From NCBI GenBank assembly GCA_020881915.1, contig JAJFPB010000001.1, positions 5,766,001-5,830,000 of the forward strand: a DNA stretch of 64,000 bases. Reading direction: 5' to 3'. This document shows positions 35,093-46,187 of this stretch, in pieces. A program made the position numbers and the translations under genes. The stretch is from Paramyrothecium sp. XJ0827 (taxonomy: Eukaryota; Ascomycota; Sordariomycetes; Hypocreales; Stachybotryaceae). The notes under the pieces are model-generated. The model was not told where the DNA came from. It was given only the letters and a program-made list of their open reading frames with translations, and did not search any database. Within the stretch, counting starts at the first letter, position 1; each line of letters opens with the position of its first letter.

Positions 35093-35485
35093 TTTTAATG
35101 AAACGTGTTTGTGAACATATCAGCAAGGGCGGCGTCATAGTGGTGGTTGGAAAACAAGGACTTTTTCATGCGGAAACATCGGTTGGGCGTTTGCGAGGAA
35201 CTGCAAGAGAGCAATGGTCAGGTTGGGTTGGTCACTAAGGTAGTTCGGTCAATGGCATATGGCATGGCTCATGCAACGGCAGGGCATTATGTTTTCTTCT
35301 CTTCAATTGTTACAAGACACATAAACTGTGACCATTTCTTCTATCCCTCCAACCTGAAGGTAGGAGGAGTGATGCCGTATCCGTATCTCGAGAAATCTCA
35401 TGCTGGAAATTGACAACGCCATCGAATCAAACAAACCCCCAAAAGCAGAGCGGGACAAGACCAGTTATATGGTGTCAGGCCTCCC
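35093..35485. other. Intergenic between convergent CHY/RING gene and MZT1
   Basis: 393 bases of 3' flanks. Nothing else recognised. Confidence 0.65.
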
Positions 35486-35847
35486 TCAGCGTCCTCGCGA
35501 CGCAATCTGCTGCTTGACTTCCTGGCCTTCTTGCCGCAACTCCTTGATCACTTGCTACAGCATCTGTCGTCAGTCACGGAGTTCCCGAGGTGTTGTGGGA
35601 GGAGAGCAACCCACTGCCAAAGCCTCCGGGTTAACGCCGCGCTCAATCATGGCGATGCAAATGGAGAGGGTGCGGCGATCGAGCTGGCAGTTCTGCGCAT
35701 GGGAGGAAGGGAGGCGGGCGGTCAGCAACACGCGCACACTTTGACAAACTCGGACGACGGGTGAAGGCCACATACGAGGATGGTCGATATCTCGTGCAGG
35801 ATATCAACCGCCTGCTGCGCGGCCGCGTGTTTGTCCAATTCAGGCAT
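35486..35847 (-). CDS. MZT1: Mitotic-spindle organizing protein 1 (MOZART1)
   Basis: Very small three-exon gene: 35847-35776, 35692-35615 and 35554-35486; 72 residues. The spliced product begins [20 protein letters not shown] and contains the family core [20 protein letters not shown] followed by [12 protein letters not shown]. Mzt1 binds the N-termini of gamma-tubulin complex proteins and is needed to recruit or activate the gamma-tubulin ring complex at spindle pole bodies. Each exon is only 69-78 nt, in phase 0, and both junctions fall inside conserved sequence (STIL-NCQLDRR, EALA-QVIKEL), which strongly supports the splicing. Size matches the family (about 65-85 residues). It lies 326 bases downstream of SPC25 on the same strand. 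Confidence 0.92.
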
Positions 35848-36173
35848 CGCGGTCAAAAGGCGGTTCTTGCAAAGCGCCGATGGTGGTTGGTTGAGGTTTT
35901 GGTGGGGTTGCCGGGCGCGCGCGGGACGTGCTTCAACACCAACTATTACAGCAACAATCTGGTCTATCTGTCGGAAAACAAAGTCGTTCGGATATCATTC
36001 TCAGGCTAATCGCTGCAGCAAATCCAGTTCTGGAGAAAATACCTGGCCGTTTGCATTATACGCAATCCAGTCAGTCCATGGACAATGGCTATTTCCCAAA
36101 AAGCAACGCAGCCAGCCTGTGAGGGAAACACTCCACCAGGGTATTCATTCATCATGTCTCACTATCTCAACTT
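35848..36173. other. Intergenic between SPC25 and MZT1
   Basis: 326 bases holding the SPC25 3' end and the MZT1 promoter. No motif stands out. Confidence 0.65.
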
Positions 36174-37007
36174 TCAAGACTTCATGGCCTCGACAAAAAG
36201 CTCTCTCATCCCCTTCAGGAGTACCACCAGCTCCCTCGACTCATTCACCTTGTCCAGCACCCTCTCCACCTTCTCCCTCTCCAGCTTCGGCCTGCAGTGC
36301 TTGACGTCGTAGTCTCGAGAGCTCGTGACGAGCTCGAACCACGCCTCGCGCTCCCAGTTCTTGTCGTCGATGTGCGTGTAGATGAACTTGAGGCGGTCGT
36401 CCTGGCCGGCGCCCTCGATCTTGAGGCACAGGTTGGAGATCCAAAAGTCCAGCTCCGGCACGTTGAAGCGCGACTGGGCTTCCTGCTGCTGGGCGTGGGC
36501 GCGCTGCGCCGCCAGGCGCTGCTCGATCTCGGTCTGGGTCTGTGCAATCTGGGCCTTGAGGCTGTCGCGGGTCGTGAGGTGGTGATCACGCTGCGCTGCG
36601 AGCGATGCGATGGCGGACTCCATTTCTCGCGTCTCGGCCTCCTCTTTGTCTATCGTGTGCTGGTGTGTGGATGTTTTCGCGTGCACGATCTCGACATCCT
36701 TCTTCTTCATGCGCTGGTCCTCTAGAGATGAAAGTCAGCCGATTTTTCATTGGTGAGATTTACATGCATGCGCCGTACCATGAAGCTCGGCTAGGTTCAT
36801 GCGGAATTGATTGCGTTCCTCTAGCACGCGCTTTCTGCCTTGTTCGATGAAGGCATCGAATTTTGCAGTGAACTTAGCCATGCGATCCCGCAAATCATCG
36901 AATCCAAAATTTATGTTGGGAAGCGTGTCCGCGACCGAGGGGCCGATCGGCGCCATTGTCTGCCGGCTCATGCTTGATGAGAGAGAGGATTCGAACGCGG
37001 TAGCCAT
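36174..37007 (-). CDS. SPC25: Kinetochore Ndc80-complex subunit Spc25
   Basis: Exons 37007-36779 and 36721-36174; 258 residues. The N-terminal ~30 residues (MATAFESSLSSSMSRQTMAP) are followed by NINFGFDDLRDRMAKFTAKF, then a long coiled coil through KEEAETREMESAIASLAAQR and EIEQRLAAQRAHAQQQEAQS. The C-terminal globular domain begins FNVPELDFWISNLCLKIEGA and runs through DDRLKFIYTHIDDKNWEREA to the final helices. This is the layout of fungal Spc25, which pairs with Spc24 and links the Ndc80 complex to the inner kinetochore. The splice junction joins NLAELH to EDQRMKKKD within the coiled coil. It is divergent from RRN6 (485 bases apart). Confidence 0.93.
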
Positions 37008-37492
37008 TTCGGAAGAGAAGAAGGGGCGCGCGGTTACGATATTATGTCGGGGCTTATATGGAAGTACTGCTCCTGAGATGCAGGCAGGATGTGGGACAGA
37101 GGATTGCAAAATTAAACCAACAAAGCCTTATCCCACCGTTGCGTAGTGTTTACATTTCATTGATAGGGTGCGTTGCTCGGTCGACGATACGAAAGTGTGG
37201 CGCAGCAATCTCTGCACCACCACATGTGGCTTGTGCTGCATTAGCTTCCCGTCGACAGAGAAATATGTGAATGTGGATAGAGGCACGGATGAGTGAAGCT
37301 GCAGCCCAGACAGTTCAGTCCCATCTGCAGGCACGCGCACTCTAGTCAACTTTTGAGTGGCTCTCATTTTTTGCCAATTGGCTCTTCTTCCTGTCATTCG
37401 AGCCTTCTTGTCTCTCAGCTTGCAAGCCGAGATAATGAAAAGATCATCCACCACACTCTCGCGCTCTTGGATACTCCTGCCCAGCCGACCAA
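37008..37492. other. Divergent promoter region SPC25/RRN6
   Basis: 485 bases between two start codons. No specific site recognised. Confidence 0.65.
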
Positions 37493-40400
37493 ATGGCTGA
37501 CCCCAGACGCTTTACGGGCCTTAATTATGGCCATGCCGGTAGAATTACCTACATCCCCCGAGCTGATCCCACGGAAGGTCCTGGGCTGCTCCATACAAAT
37601 CGCGTTGCTTCGAAAGGTAAAGACTCTCCGTATCATCTCGTACCTGGGACTCGGCTGACCGTTTTCACAGCTCCACGGTTCCAGCTCGTCGGGTCCGTTG
37701 CTGAGCTGTATCCTCCATCAAGAACCCAGACGTCAGACGTGGATTCGGGACTATGGGAAGAACGTCGTGCCCAAAGCCGGTGGCTCTTCAAATCCCATCC
37801 CGAGGCTTTCATTGGAAATACCAGCTATGATGAGATTCTGTCCGAGGACATGCGACGCTTCAGAAACATTGAGGACTCGGTCAGCTCTAAACCTCTGCTT
37901 GCAGTAGGTCAGATCACGGACGTGACTGATCACTCAAGACCCAAACCCGCACAAGTTCTCGCTGCTGCGACGGGAGAATCTGGTCAGCTTCTACGCTTGG
38001 TTCGCATGGACGAATCACAGTGGCAGTGGGGAGATGACAAGGGAGCGTTGCTGAATCTATCAACCATCGATACTCGAGATCGAGAAGACGAGGTGATTTT
38101 GGAGAATGACGGATTATCCATTTCTCAACTCAAGTTTGCCACCAGCGTGTCAGCAGCTGGCACGGTTCACTGGTTGATTGTCCAGAAACAAACATCTACA
38201 ATCATTCTTCGGCCTGAATACCATGGGATACCGGTGGCAGGCGATGAGTACGGCGAATGGCCGCGTCAACAACGTCCATCCCGCATTGACCCTAATCCGG
38301 TGCTATTCATTTCGCACCAGCAGACAGGAGGCAATGCACATTGCGATGTGACCTTTTGTCAACCAAATCGAGCAGGGCCGCCGCTCGTAGCCATCATCGA
38401 TGAGTGCGGCTACTGGACTATGTGGGAAATACATGGCACCTTTCAGACTGGAAAAAATACTCTCCGCATGAACCTGTGCAAGACGGGTCATGTTCTTGAA
38501 GGGCTATTGAATAAACTGCCTACCAAAACGCTGTACAAGGCTGAGCCACATGGTATCATGTTTGCAGGCACTCCGTCATGGTCCACGGGAAGTCCCGCAA
38601 CCAAGACTGAGGAAGATCCGAATCCCTCAGGCGGCGCCAACCGACATCTTGTGATATGGAACCGGGAGCAATTTCGGGTTCTCGACTTGGCGTTGGACAT
38701 GTTACTACCGAAACTTCCGAGCTTTTTGTCAAGAAGAGGAGTCTTTGACTGGATTCTCGACGTCCAGCCGAGCCCAATAAATAAGGACCATATTGTCGTA
38801 CTGACTAGGCGAAATATCTTCTGGGTTTCCCTGGTAAATAATGATGGGAGACCGAGGATGTTGTCGAAGCCTTCGATCTTGTTAAGCTGCTCCCATCCTC
38901 GGGGTGGGGATAGGGATTTAAGAATGACGGTCTGTCTAGTGGACAGTTACGATTTGGAGACGTTCTCGGCGCTTGTCTATTCACCGAAATCCACGCAGTT
39001 GGCGGTTTACTGGTTCAGTCTGACACCTGCTGTCAGGCTTCCGCAGTGGCATCGTCATATTACCGAGCTCTCCGTCAGGCGTGGTGCCTCTTCTCTACCT
39101 ATCATTCAAACGCTAGTCTTCCAGCCGGCTCTTCTTGAAGTGGCATCATCGCCGACCTCCACCGACCCTGGGTCGCTACTATGGAGGCAAGGCACCAGGT
39201 TTCTTCAAGGGAAAATCTTGACACAAGACCTCAGCGTTCGATACTGCATGTGCAGCATGTCTACATCATCTGCTACAGATGTGAGCTTGCCCTCAAAGCG
39301 GATGAAATGGTCAAAATCGGAGCAGGCACTGGGGTGGAAGAAGAAACGCAAACGGTTTCTTAGGCAAATGGCCGAAGCGTTTGCTCTTCCAGACGGATTT
39401 ACAGATGTGGACATTGACAGTCTTGTGCACCCTGCCGGAGAAACCCACATGCCTCTCATGAAACGCGCTTCCAGGTCGCGCGGGCCTATCTACATAGATT
39501 TCTCTCGTCTATGCTCTGCACTAGAGCAGCACATGCGAATCGCGGCAGACAAAGGTGGCGTCGGACTTCCAAAGGCACTCCTCCGCGCTGTTCAGGACAC
39601 TCTCGAGCATGGCAGCGAGGCCGGGAAGATGCCACTACTTACATGGTAAGATCACCGCTGTGCACAACTTGAATGTAAGCTGACTCTTTTAGGCGAGACA
39701 TTGCTTCGGCGAACATTCAATCACCGGTATTTGAAACGCCTGATATTGATGCCAATGAAGCTATTGAGACACTGCAAAATGACTCGGAATCAACAGCCGT
39801 TGTCCTCAGGCTACAGCGGCATGCGGAAGACGAGTCCGAGGTTTTACTCACACGTTTAAACGATATAGACGACGAGTATACCCAACTCTGGCTCGAATCT
39901 ATGAATGACAACGTTACGGACAGTGCGCGACAGATTGGCCGACTATGGGTTGCAGAGCTTGCCAGGGAAACCTTTTTGTCTTCGTGCGGCGTAATCGTCC
40001 AGAACGTACCACTGTTCGGCGATGAGGGGGCTGGGCCTACGGAAGATTATCCCCAACAAAGCCAGGCCGCATCTAGTCGCATTCACTCTTCTCAGACCCT
40101 TGCCTCCAGCATCCCTTCATCGCCTCCGGTTGGTGCGCCTGCAGCCGACCTGGATGCTGCTTTTCAGCGCTTGCAGCTGCTCGCCCCGTCACTTCACCCA
40201 GGCGCTCTCGGCGCGTCGAAGCCATCGAGTGTGCTAGACTATTGGCCCGCGGAGCGTGGTATCGATACCAAGGATTACGTCTCCAGCGTAGCTGTGGCAA
40301 GCGACAAGCAGTTTGACGAGGCAAGGCAGCGACTGCAGCGCATGCAGGCGCGGCGAAAGGTGCAAGCAGAGAAGTACGGGTCGATCGTGAAGGCCGGCCG

Positions 40401-40617
40401 GGCACGCCGTGGGTTCGATGCTCACATGGAGCATGAAACCTTTGCGTCGACACCTCCAGCAGCAGCACAGATCATGTCAAGCCAGCAGCAAGTCCCTGGG
40501 TCTTCACAGAGTCAAGGTTTCCTCGGGCCACAGGTGACCATGAGCCAACCAGTGGCGGGAATGTTTGGGGACAGGAAGAAGGTGAAAAAGGGGAAGCGGA
40601 AGAGTGGATTTAGGTGA
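37493..40617 (+). CDS. RRN6: RNA polymerase I initiation factor Rrn6-like
   Basis: Two exons, 37493-39645 and 39693-40617; 1025 residues. Rrn6 is a core-factor subunit that, with Rrn7 and Rrn11, recruits Pol I to the rDNA promoter in the nucleolus. The N-terminus reads MADPRRFTGLNYGHAGRITY, typical of filamentous-fungal Rrn6-like proteins, then a propeller-like region (e.g. NPVLFISHQQTGGNAHCDVT, PPLVAIIDECGYWTMWEIHG, HLVIWNREQFRVLDLALDML) and a helical region with RRNIFWVSLVNNDGRPRMLS. The C-terminus is disordered and ends in a very basic tail (DRKKVKKGKRKSGFR). Length fits the family (about 900-1050). The single 47-nt intron joins LLTW to RDIASANIQ. Identification rests on overall pattern and the N-terminal signature. 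Confidence 0.87.
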
Positions 40618-41114
40618 TTTCCTTGTACTTTTGTTTTAAAGATACCCATAGATTGTTTCAAGAAATGAGAGCACCTTGCCAAAGATATGTTTCGGCAGTG
40701 CATCACTTGACGCTTATTGCTGACCTTGAAATACTGGGACAGCAAAGTAGAAAGAGGACCACGTGCCCAGTGCAGCATTTACCTTAGCCATGCACGTAGT
40801 GAAGATGAATGTAGCAATTACTTGACTTGGTTGGTTGAAGGGATATGGCAGGAAAGTAGTTGCAATGGCTGAGCGTGTAAGTGTGAAGACGTAGTTGATG
40901 CGCCCCACGACACCTCTCTTAGTCAAATCCACTGCCAACCTCATAACCCTATCAATCACTCACTCACTCACTCACTCAATCACTCAATCACTCATCCCTC
41001 CGCAGCAGACATAGCAAATTCGTCAAGCAAAGTGCTTCTCAAAACGTCCCAAGTCGGAGAAGACACCCGGCCCAGTAATCAAGCCAACACTCGGAAGCTA
41101 CGCTCTTCGCAGGC
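40618..41114. other. Intergenic with CTCA-type repeat
   Basis: 497 bases. At 40953-40996 there is an imperfect tetranucleotide tandem (TCAC/CTCA with ATCA variants) within the presumed leader of the PITH gene. No gene. Confidence 0.75.
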
Positions 41115-41910
41115 ATGTCCCACTGCCACGACGAGCATGCGGGCCACGGCGGCCACGACCACCATCACGACCACGAGCACGACCACTCCGACGACATCAC
41201 GCCCGCGCTGCAGTCCTCGCTCTACGAGCAAATCAACTTTGACGAGATCGTGACCCTCAACGAGTCGCGGAGAGACGCGGGCAAGACGGTGGTGAAGAAG
41301 ACGTGGGCGGAGCGCCTGCAGGCCGAGCCGGAGCTTGCAAGTGACGTTGATGAGCAGCTCCTCATGACGGTGCCGTATGCGCGCCCTCTTTCGCCACAAC
41401 TTTCTTTTGTTTTTGTTTTCAATCATGTTCTCTTACTACTATCGACGACGCTAACATCCGGCTCTTTCTTTCTTCCTCTCTCACAGGTTCACCGCCCAAG
41501 TAAAGCTGCACTCCATCCTCCTCCGCACGTCGCCGTCCGACTCGGCCCCGCGGACGCTGCACCTCTTCGTCAACCGCGACGACCTGGACTTCTCGGCGGC
41601 CGAGGACGCGCGGCCGGTGCAGACGCTGGAGCTGTCGCAGACGTCGGACGTGCAGGAGATCCCCGTCAAGCGCGCGCTGTTCGGCAACGTGCAGCGCCTG
41701 GCCCTCTTCTTCGCCGACAACTTCGGCGGCGGCGACGAGGACGTCACGCGCGTCAGCTACGTCGGCTTCAAGGGCGAGTGGACGCGCCTGGGCAAGGCGC
41801 CCACCAACATCCTCTACGAGGCGGCCGCTCAGCCTGGCGACCACAAGATCAAGGGGACGAGCGTCAATGAGATGGGCAGCGGCATCGGGGGCAGAGGGCC
41901 CGGCATGTGA
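41115..41910 (+). CDS. PITH-domain protein
   Basis: Two exons, 41115-41374 and 41487-41910; 227 residues. The N-terminus is extremely His/Asp-rich (HCHDEHAGHGGHDHHHDHEH), suggesting metal binding. Then comes a PITH (proteasome-interacting thioredoxin-like C-terminal) domain: SLYEQINFDEIVTLNES, LLMTVPFTAQVKLHSILL, TLHLFVNRDDLDFSAAED, VQRLALFFADNFGGGDEDVT and RVSYVGFKGEW. This is the stand-alone form (PITHD1-like) without a thioredoxin domain; in thioredoxin-like proteins the PITH domain contacts the 26S proteasome. The splice junction (donor GTATGC) restores MTVPFTAQV. It is co-directional with the downstream mitochondrial ribosomal gene. Confidence 0.92.
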
Positions 41911-42293
41911 GGGCGGGTCTATGGTGTATAACGGGGCTTTCGGGGCCGGTAGTCTACGGCTTACACTGTGATAGCCCTACATGAATTTGATGATTGAATT
42001 TTCTGTCCTACGTAACCATGATGAGAGCTACCAAATGTATGAGGATGTGCCGTCGCTTGAGGGTCATCGCCTCAATCCCAACACTCGGCAGCTTACCCTG
42101 CAGACCACGCTACCGTAGCCCACTACCTCACCCCCAGCTCTCTGGCTCAGCCAATCAGACACCTCCATCAAAATTTCGTCTGTCGAGCAACCCGAAACAT
42201 CAAATGGGCAATTGAAGATACACCGAACCAATCTCTCACACCACCACCGAGAGTAGGAATTACTCCCACTCGCACCACCTCCGCCGGCCCACG
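41911..42293. other. Intergenic, 383 bases
   Basis: 3' flank of the PITH gene and promoter of the uL3m gene; CACC/CCTC-rich just before the ATG. Nothing else. Confidence 0.65.
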
Positions 42294-43295
42294 ATGCCGC
42301 CTCGTCTACCTATCCGGGCGGCCCTCCAGGGGGTCCGTCCCTGCCTGGAGCCAGCATCGCGGCACGCCCTCCTCCTCCCGCTCGTCGCCAAGCGCGGCGT
42401 CAAGTACGGCTGGTCCACGGCGCCCCCGAGGTCGAAGCACCGACGGTTCAACCAGCCCAGCGCGGGCCTGCCCACCCCGACCACCGGCCCGGCCGCCGCC
42501 CTCAAGCGCCGCGAGAACACGACGCCCTTCCGCGCCGGCGTGCTGGCGACCAAGAAGGGCATGACGAGCGTCTTTGTCGGCCAGAGGCGCGTGCCCTGCA
42601 CCGTGCTGCAGCTCGACCAGGTCCAGGTCGTGGCCAACAAGACGAGGGAGAAGAACGGATACTGGGCGGTGCAGATCGGCACGGGCGCCCGCCCGGTCAA
42701 GAACGTCACCAGCCCCCTGCTGGGCTACTACGAGGCCAAGGGCATGGCTCCCAAGGCCGAGCTGGCCGAGTTCATGGTCCGCAACGAGAGCGGCCTGCTC
42801 CCCGTGGGCGCGCAGCTCCAGCCAGACTGGTTCCAGCTGGGCCAGTACGTCGACGTCAAGTCCAAGTCCCGCGGCATGGGCTTCGCCGGTGGTATGAAGC
42901 GCCACGGCTTCGCCGGTCAGGAGGCGTCGCACGGTAACTCCAAGAACCACCGAACCATCGGTACGACGGGTCCCTCGCAGGGTGGCGGTAGCCGTGTGTT
43001 GCCCGGCAAGAAGATGCCGGGCCGCATGGGCAACCAGTTCGTCACGGTCCAGAACCTCAAGATCCTCAAGGTCGACAACGAGCTGGGCACCGTGCTGGTG
43101 GGCGGCCCCATCGCCGGCCCCAAGGGCTGCACCGTCAGGCTGCAGGACTCGAAGAAGAGGCTGCCGCCGGCGCAGCCCCACCGTGACCGGTCGCTCAAGG
43201 CGCTGAAGGAGAAGCACGCCGACTGGGAGCAGGTGCTGGAGACGGCCCGGTTGAGACACCTGGAGATGAAGCAGCAGCGACAGGCACAGCTATAA
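42294..43295 (+). CDS. MRPL9: Mitochondrial large-subunit ribosomal protein uL3m
   Basis: Intronless, 333 residues. The N-terminal ~35 residues are basic with Arg/Leu/Ala and no acidic cluster, as expected for a mitochondrial targeting peptide (RLPIRAALQGVRP, then LLLPLVAKRGVKYG). The L3 core follows: FRAGVLATKKGMTSVFVGQR, GYWAVQIGTGARPVKNVT, and the L3 signature around FAGGMKRHGFAGQEASHGNS and KNHRTIGTTGPSQGGGSRVL, then PGRMGNQFVTVQNLKILKVD and the GPIAGPKGC loop. It is the mitochondrial form (yeast Mrpl9), part of the mitoribosome peptidyl-transferase region. It converges with COA1, another mitochondrial gene. The complementary strand also has a long open frame, caused by high third-position GC. 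Confidence 0.96.
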   Translation: MPPRLPIRAALQGVRPCLEPASRHALLLPLVAKRGVKYGWSTAPPRSKHRRFNQPSAGLPTPTTGPAAALKRRENTTPFRAGVLATKKGMTSVFVGQRRVPCTVLQLDQVQVVANKTREKNGYWAVQIGTGARPVKNVTSPLLGYYEAKGMAPKAELAEFMVRNESGLLPVGAQLQPDWFQLGQYVDVKSKSRGMGFAGGMKRHGFAGQEASHGNSKNHRTIGTTGPSQGGGSRVLPGKKMPGRMGNQFVTVQNLKILKVDNELGTVLVGGPIAGPKGCTVRLQDSKKRLPPAQPHRDRSLKALKEKHADWEQVLETARLRHLEMKQQRQAQL

Positions 43296-43603
43296 GTTTA
43301 GCGGCGTCGGGGCAAGGGGGAGGATGACAGGGAACGGCTTGTTATCGACAGCTCGTCAGGGAGAAGGACCGCAAAGTAGTCCTGAGGGGAAATGCTAGAC
43401 CGTGTACGAGGGCGAGGAAGAAGCGGGCTTTGTATTATACATGTTTTTATCAGACAGAGACACACACTATTTGTACAAGTCATTCCAACCATCCTCTTCC
43501 AGCCAAGACCTGGCGTCCATTCCACCGAGACTCGATATCCCCCCTGAACCGAATTGCTCGTGATACAAATTCACCATCTGTAACGGAACACCCGGCCCGT
43601 CCA
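43296..43603. other. Intergenic between convergent uL3m and COA1 genes
   Basis: 308 bases of 3' flanks. Nothing recognised. Confidence 0.65.
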
Positions 43604-44388
43604 CTACCTATTGTAGGTGCCCTGCTGTCTGAAGCCCCTCGTGCCAGCGTCGTCCTCCAACGACGGCAGCGCAGGGTCCTCGTTGAGCAGGTTCCTGAAG
43701 GGGTCTGCGCCCTCGAGCAGGTCGACGACCTGGCCGTCGTCGGTCGTCAGGCTCCACTCGGTGGTTTCGTAGGCGCCGCGGCTCGTGGGCCGCCTGCTGG
43801 CGAAGCGCATGGTGCCGGCGCCGCGGGTGCCGCTGACGGCGAAGTGGATGTCGATGTGGCCGGCGACCTGGTTGAGCTCGCCGCGGATCCAGGGGATTTT
43901 GCCCTTGAAGTAGATCTCGTCGCCGAGGAGGGCGCGGGCCTTGGGCGAGGTGCGCAGGGCGTAGAGGGTGCCGGCGACGACGGGCGACGACGACTTCTGG
44001 TAGTTGAGGATGCCGACGGAGCAGGCAGCGACGATGGCGAGGAAGATGGGGAAGGTTCGGCGCCAGCGGAAGACGATTTGGTCCATGTCTGTGAGAAATT
44101 GAAGATTGTGGTCAGCGGGTTTGTCAATTGAACGCATGGCATGGGGAGAGGGCTGTATCGCAAGCTGCTCCGATCACAGAGGCGCTACGGGAAATGCCAT
44201 AGAATCAAACGCATCATCTCTCTGTGCTGTACAGGATGTTCGTGCTTACCTGGTAGCTCTCTGTCCGCCCGCCTCGTCATGAGCGGCCCGTCGCCAGGCC
44301 TGGGCGCGGGCGTCATCCACCGCCTCTGCGCCACGCTCCTGCCCTTGAGCGGCAGGGCCAGTCTGCGCCGTACTAGTCTCGACAGCAT
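43604..44388 (-). CDS. COA1: Cytochrome c oxidase assembly factor Coa1
   Basis: Two exons, 44388-44250 and 44088-43604; 207 residues. The first exon encodes an Arg-rich mitochondrial presequence (MLSRLVRRRLALPLKGRSVA) and the short motif LMTRRADRELPD, completed across the junction. The second carries one transmembrane helix (FPIFLAIVAACSVGILNYQK), then SSPVVAGTLYALRTSPKARA and the lumenal-type domain ALLGDEIYFKGKIPWIRGEL with the conserved HIDIHFAVSGTRGAGTMRFA. This matches fungal Coa1, an inner-membrane factor that with Shy1 acts in Cox1 maturation. The intron (161 nt) has a GTAAGC donor and CACAG acceptor. An in-frame ATG inside the intron just upstream of exon 2 would give a protein without the presequence, so the spliced start is preferred. 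Confidence 0.9.
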
Positions 44389-45440
44389 CGTCGTTGCGGG
44401 TTCGCGGTCCAGGCTCCGGGTAGGGGAGAGTGTGTGTTTCTGGGGTTGCGACGTTGGCGGGCGACTGACTCTCTTTCTCTCTCTGTGGAACGAACTGCAG
44501 GATTATTTTGGGGCAACGGCTCGGGTGGCACCACCATGTGCAGGGTGGGCCGTGACCCGGGATTCGGCCGGCAGTTTCCCCGATGCCTCGCCGGGCCTCT
44601 GGCTCCGATTCCACGCGGCTTCCACGGGTAAGCCTTTAACAAAATGATCTATAGTATACAGGAGCTGCGCAAGCATATTGGGCAGGGTGTAATATTCTTT
44701 CGTTCCTTTTTCTCAAAGCAAAATTGGAAGTATGGCAGATGGGTAGCTAGTGCTGTGTATTTTTGAAGTTCAAGGCTTGACCTGCCTTAGATGCGACTGG
44801 CCACCAAGCTCACTGTTTGCTCGACACGTATGATGCTTCCGGAGTGTACGTAGGCCGTATTATAATACCGAGGGTTCTTTGCTTGAGGACATTTTCGGTT
44901 CAGCGCATGCTTCTTAGTATTTGATGGCCTGCCTCGCTTATTATAGGGTTGCGCCAGGCTGAACATCAAGCTCCTTCGCATCCTCGTATGCGGAAATTGC
45001 ACAGATCCATATTAAACGATTCAGTTACTCTCGACCAGATCAGTCGTCCTCGGGATTGAGCATGATAGGTAGCTTCTCCCACTTCCCTCGAACTACTAGG
45101 TAATGAAGGAACCGGAAATTCTGCCGGTGCCTCGCATAATGAGTACTACCTACCTACCTTATGCAAGTAAGTCATTGTGGCAGTATGTGGGGCTACCTAC
45201 CGTATGCTGGGGTGCGTCATAAGGCAGAGCTCGATTCTCACATGCCCGTGCCGTGTACTTGGCACACACACCACAACGCTGCCTTACACCACATGATAGC
45301 TCGTCCTTGCGGCGTCGCATAGCATAATCCCCCTGGTTGTGCCTCGGCCTCGCCCGCCAGAACTCTTCCAAACCACCAGCCGAGTCAACAACTTGAGGGC
45401 ATCCTTCTGCAACATCGGTCACGTTTCGAACGCCGTCGCC
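44389..45440. other. Divergent intergenic region, 1.05 kb
   Basis: Between COA1 (-) and the small membrane-protein gene (+). Contains CTACCTACCTACCTTA at about 45149. Moderately AT-rich from 44640 to 45010. No gene or RNA seen. Confidence 0.6.
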
Positions 45441-46187
45441 ATGGATCAGGTCAAAACCGCGACCATCCGTTTACGGCGGACCTTCCAGTATCCCGCGGAC
45501 GACGACGACGACGCCGACTCGACCGGCTCCCAAGCCGAAGCCCTGGACGAGCAAGGTGAGCAGTGTGGAGGGTATCGTGAACAGCTACACCTACACGTAC
45601 TCACGTTGCCCAAAATAGAACAAGAACGCCTCATCGAGCGCTACGCCGCCGAGAACGCCTCCCGCAACAACCAATTCCGCCTCGTCCTCCTCGTCATCCC
45701 GCTCCTCGCCGCCGTCCCCTACCTCGTGAGCCTCGTCGCCCGCCCTGCCGCCGCCCTCCTCGCCCTCCTCGGCCTGACCTCCCTCCTCTCCTCCGCTCTC
45801 CTCGTCTACCGCCAGGCCCCGGCCGTGACCGGCATCGCCCCGCTTGACGCCTGGGTGCGCGGCGAGGACGCCCGGCTGGCGGCCGGACGCGAGGCCGATC
45901 GCCTGTTGGCCCCGCGCCGCCGCCGAGCAGGCGCTCCCCTGCCCGCTGCGCCCGTTGCCGACTCGCCCCTAGACACCTACCTGCCGTACCTGAACCTGGG
46001 CCTCGCCGCCGTCATGGTCCTCATGGGCTTGGTGGCCGGGCCCAGGACGGCCGAGTTTGGCTTCGTGGGCATGGGGAACTGGCCCGCCTTGGTGTATGCG
46101 AACAACCTCATAGCCAAGGCCGTCATGGGAAGCGTGGACCCTGAGAAGACACTATCGGCACTCAAATACGGATACAAGGGGGCTTGA
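45441..46187 (+). CDS. Conserved-type small membrane protein, unknown function
   Basis: Two exons, 45441-45555 and 45619-46187; 227 residues. I do not recognise the family. Visible: an N-terminal basic strand (TIRLRRTFQYP), a poly-Asp stretch, then a helical segment EQERLIERYAAENASRNNQF leading into two adjacent hydrophobic segments (FRLVLLVIPLLAAVPYLVSL and AAALLALLGLTSLLSSALLV). A conserved-looking linker with an Arg cluster (APRRRRAG) follows, then a third segment (LPYLNLGLAAVMVLMGLVAG), and the end PALVYANNLIAKAVMGSVDP. Probably a three-helix endomembrane protein. The 63-nt intron is a multiple of three with no in-frame stop, so retention would add 21 residues; GTGAGC donor and AATAG acceptor favour splicing. 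Confidence 0.75.
   Translation: MDQVKTATIRLRRTFQYPADDDDDADSTGSQAEALDEQGEQCGGYREQLHLHVLTLPKIEQERLIERYAAENASRNNQFRLVLLVIPLLAAVPYLVSLVARPAAALLALLGLTSLLSSALLVYRQAPAVTGIAPLDAWVRGEDARLAAGREADRLLAPRRRRAGAPLPAAPVADSPLDTYLPYLNLGLAAVMVLMGLVAGPRTAEFGFVGMGNWPALVYANNLIAKAVMGSVDPEKTLSALKYGYKGA

Noticed and set aside
42306..43259. 317-codon minus-strand frame opposite uL3m
   Set aside because: Mirror image of a strongly biased coding sequence; no domain features.
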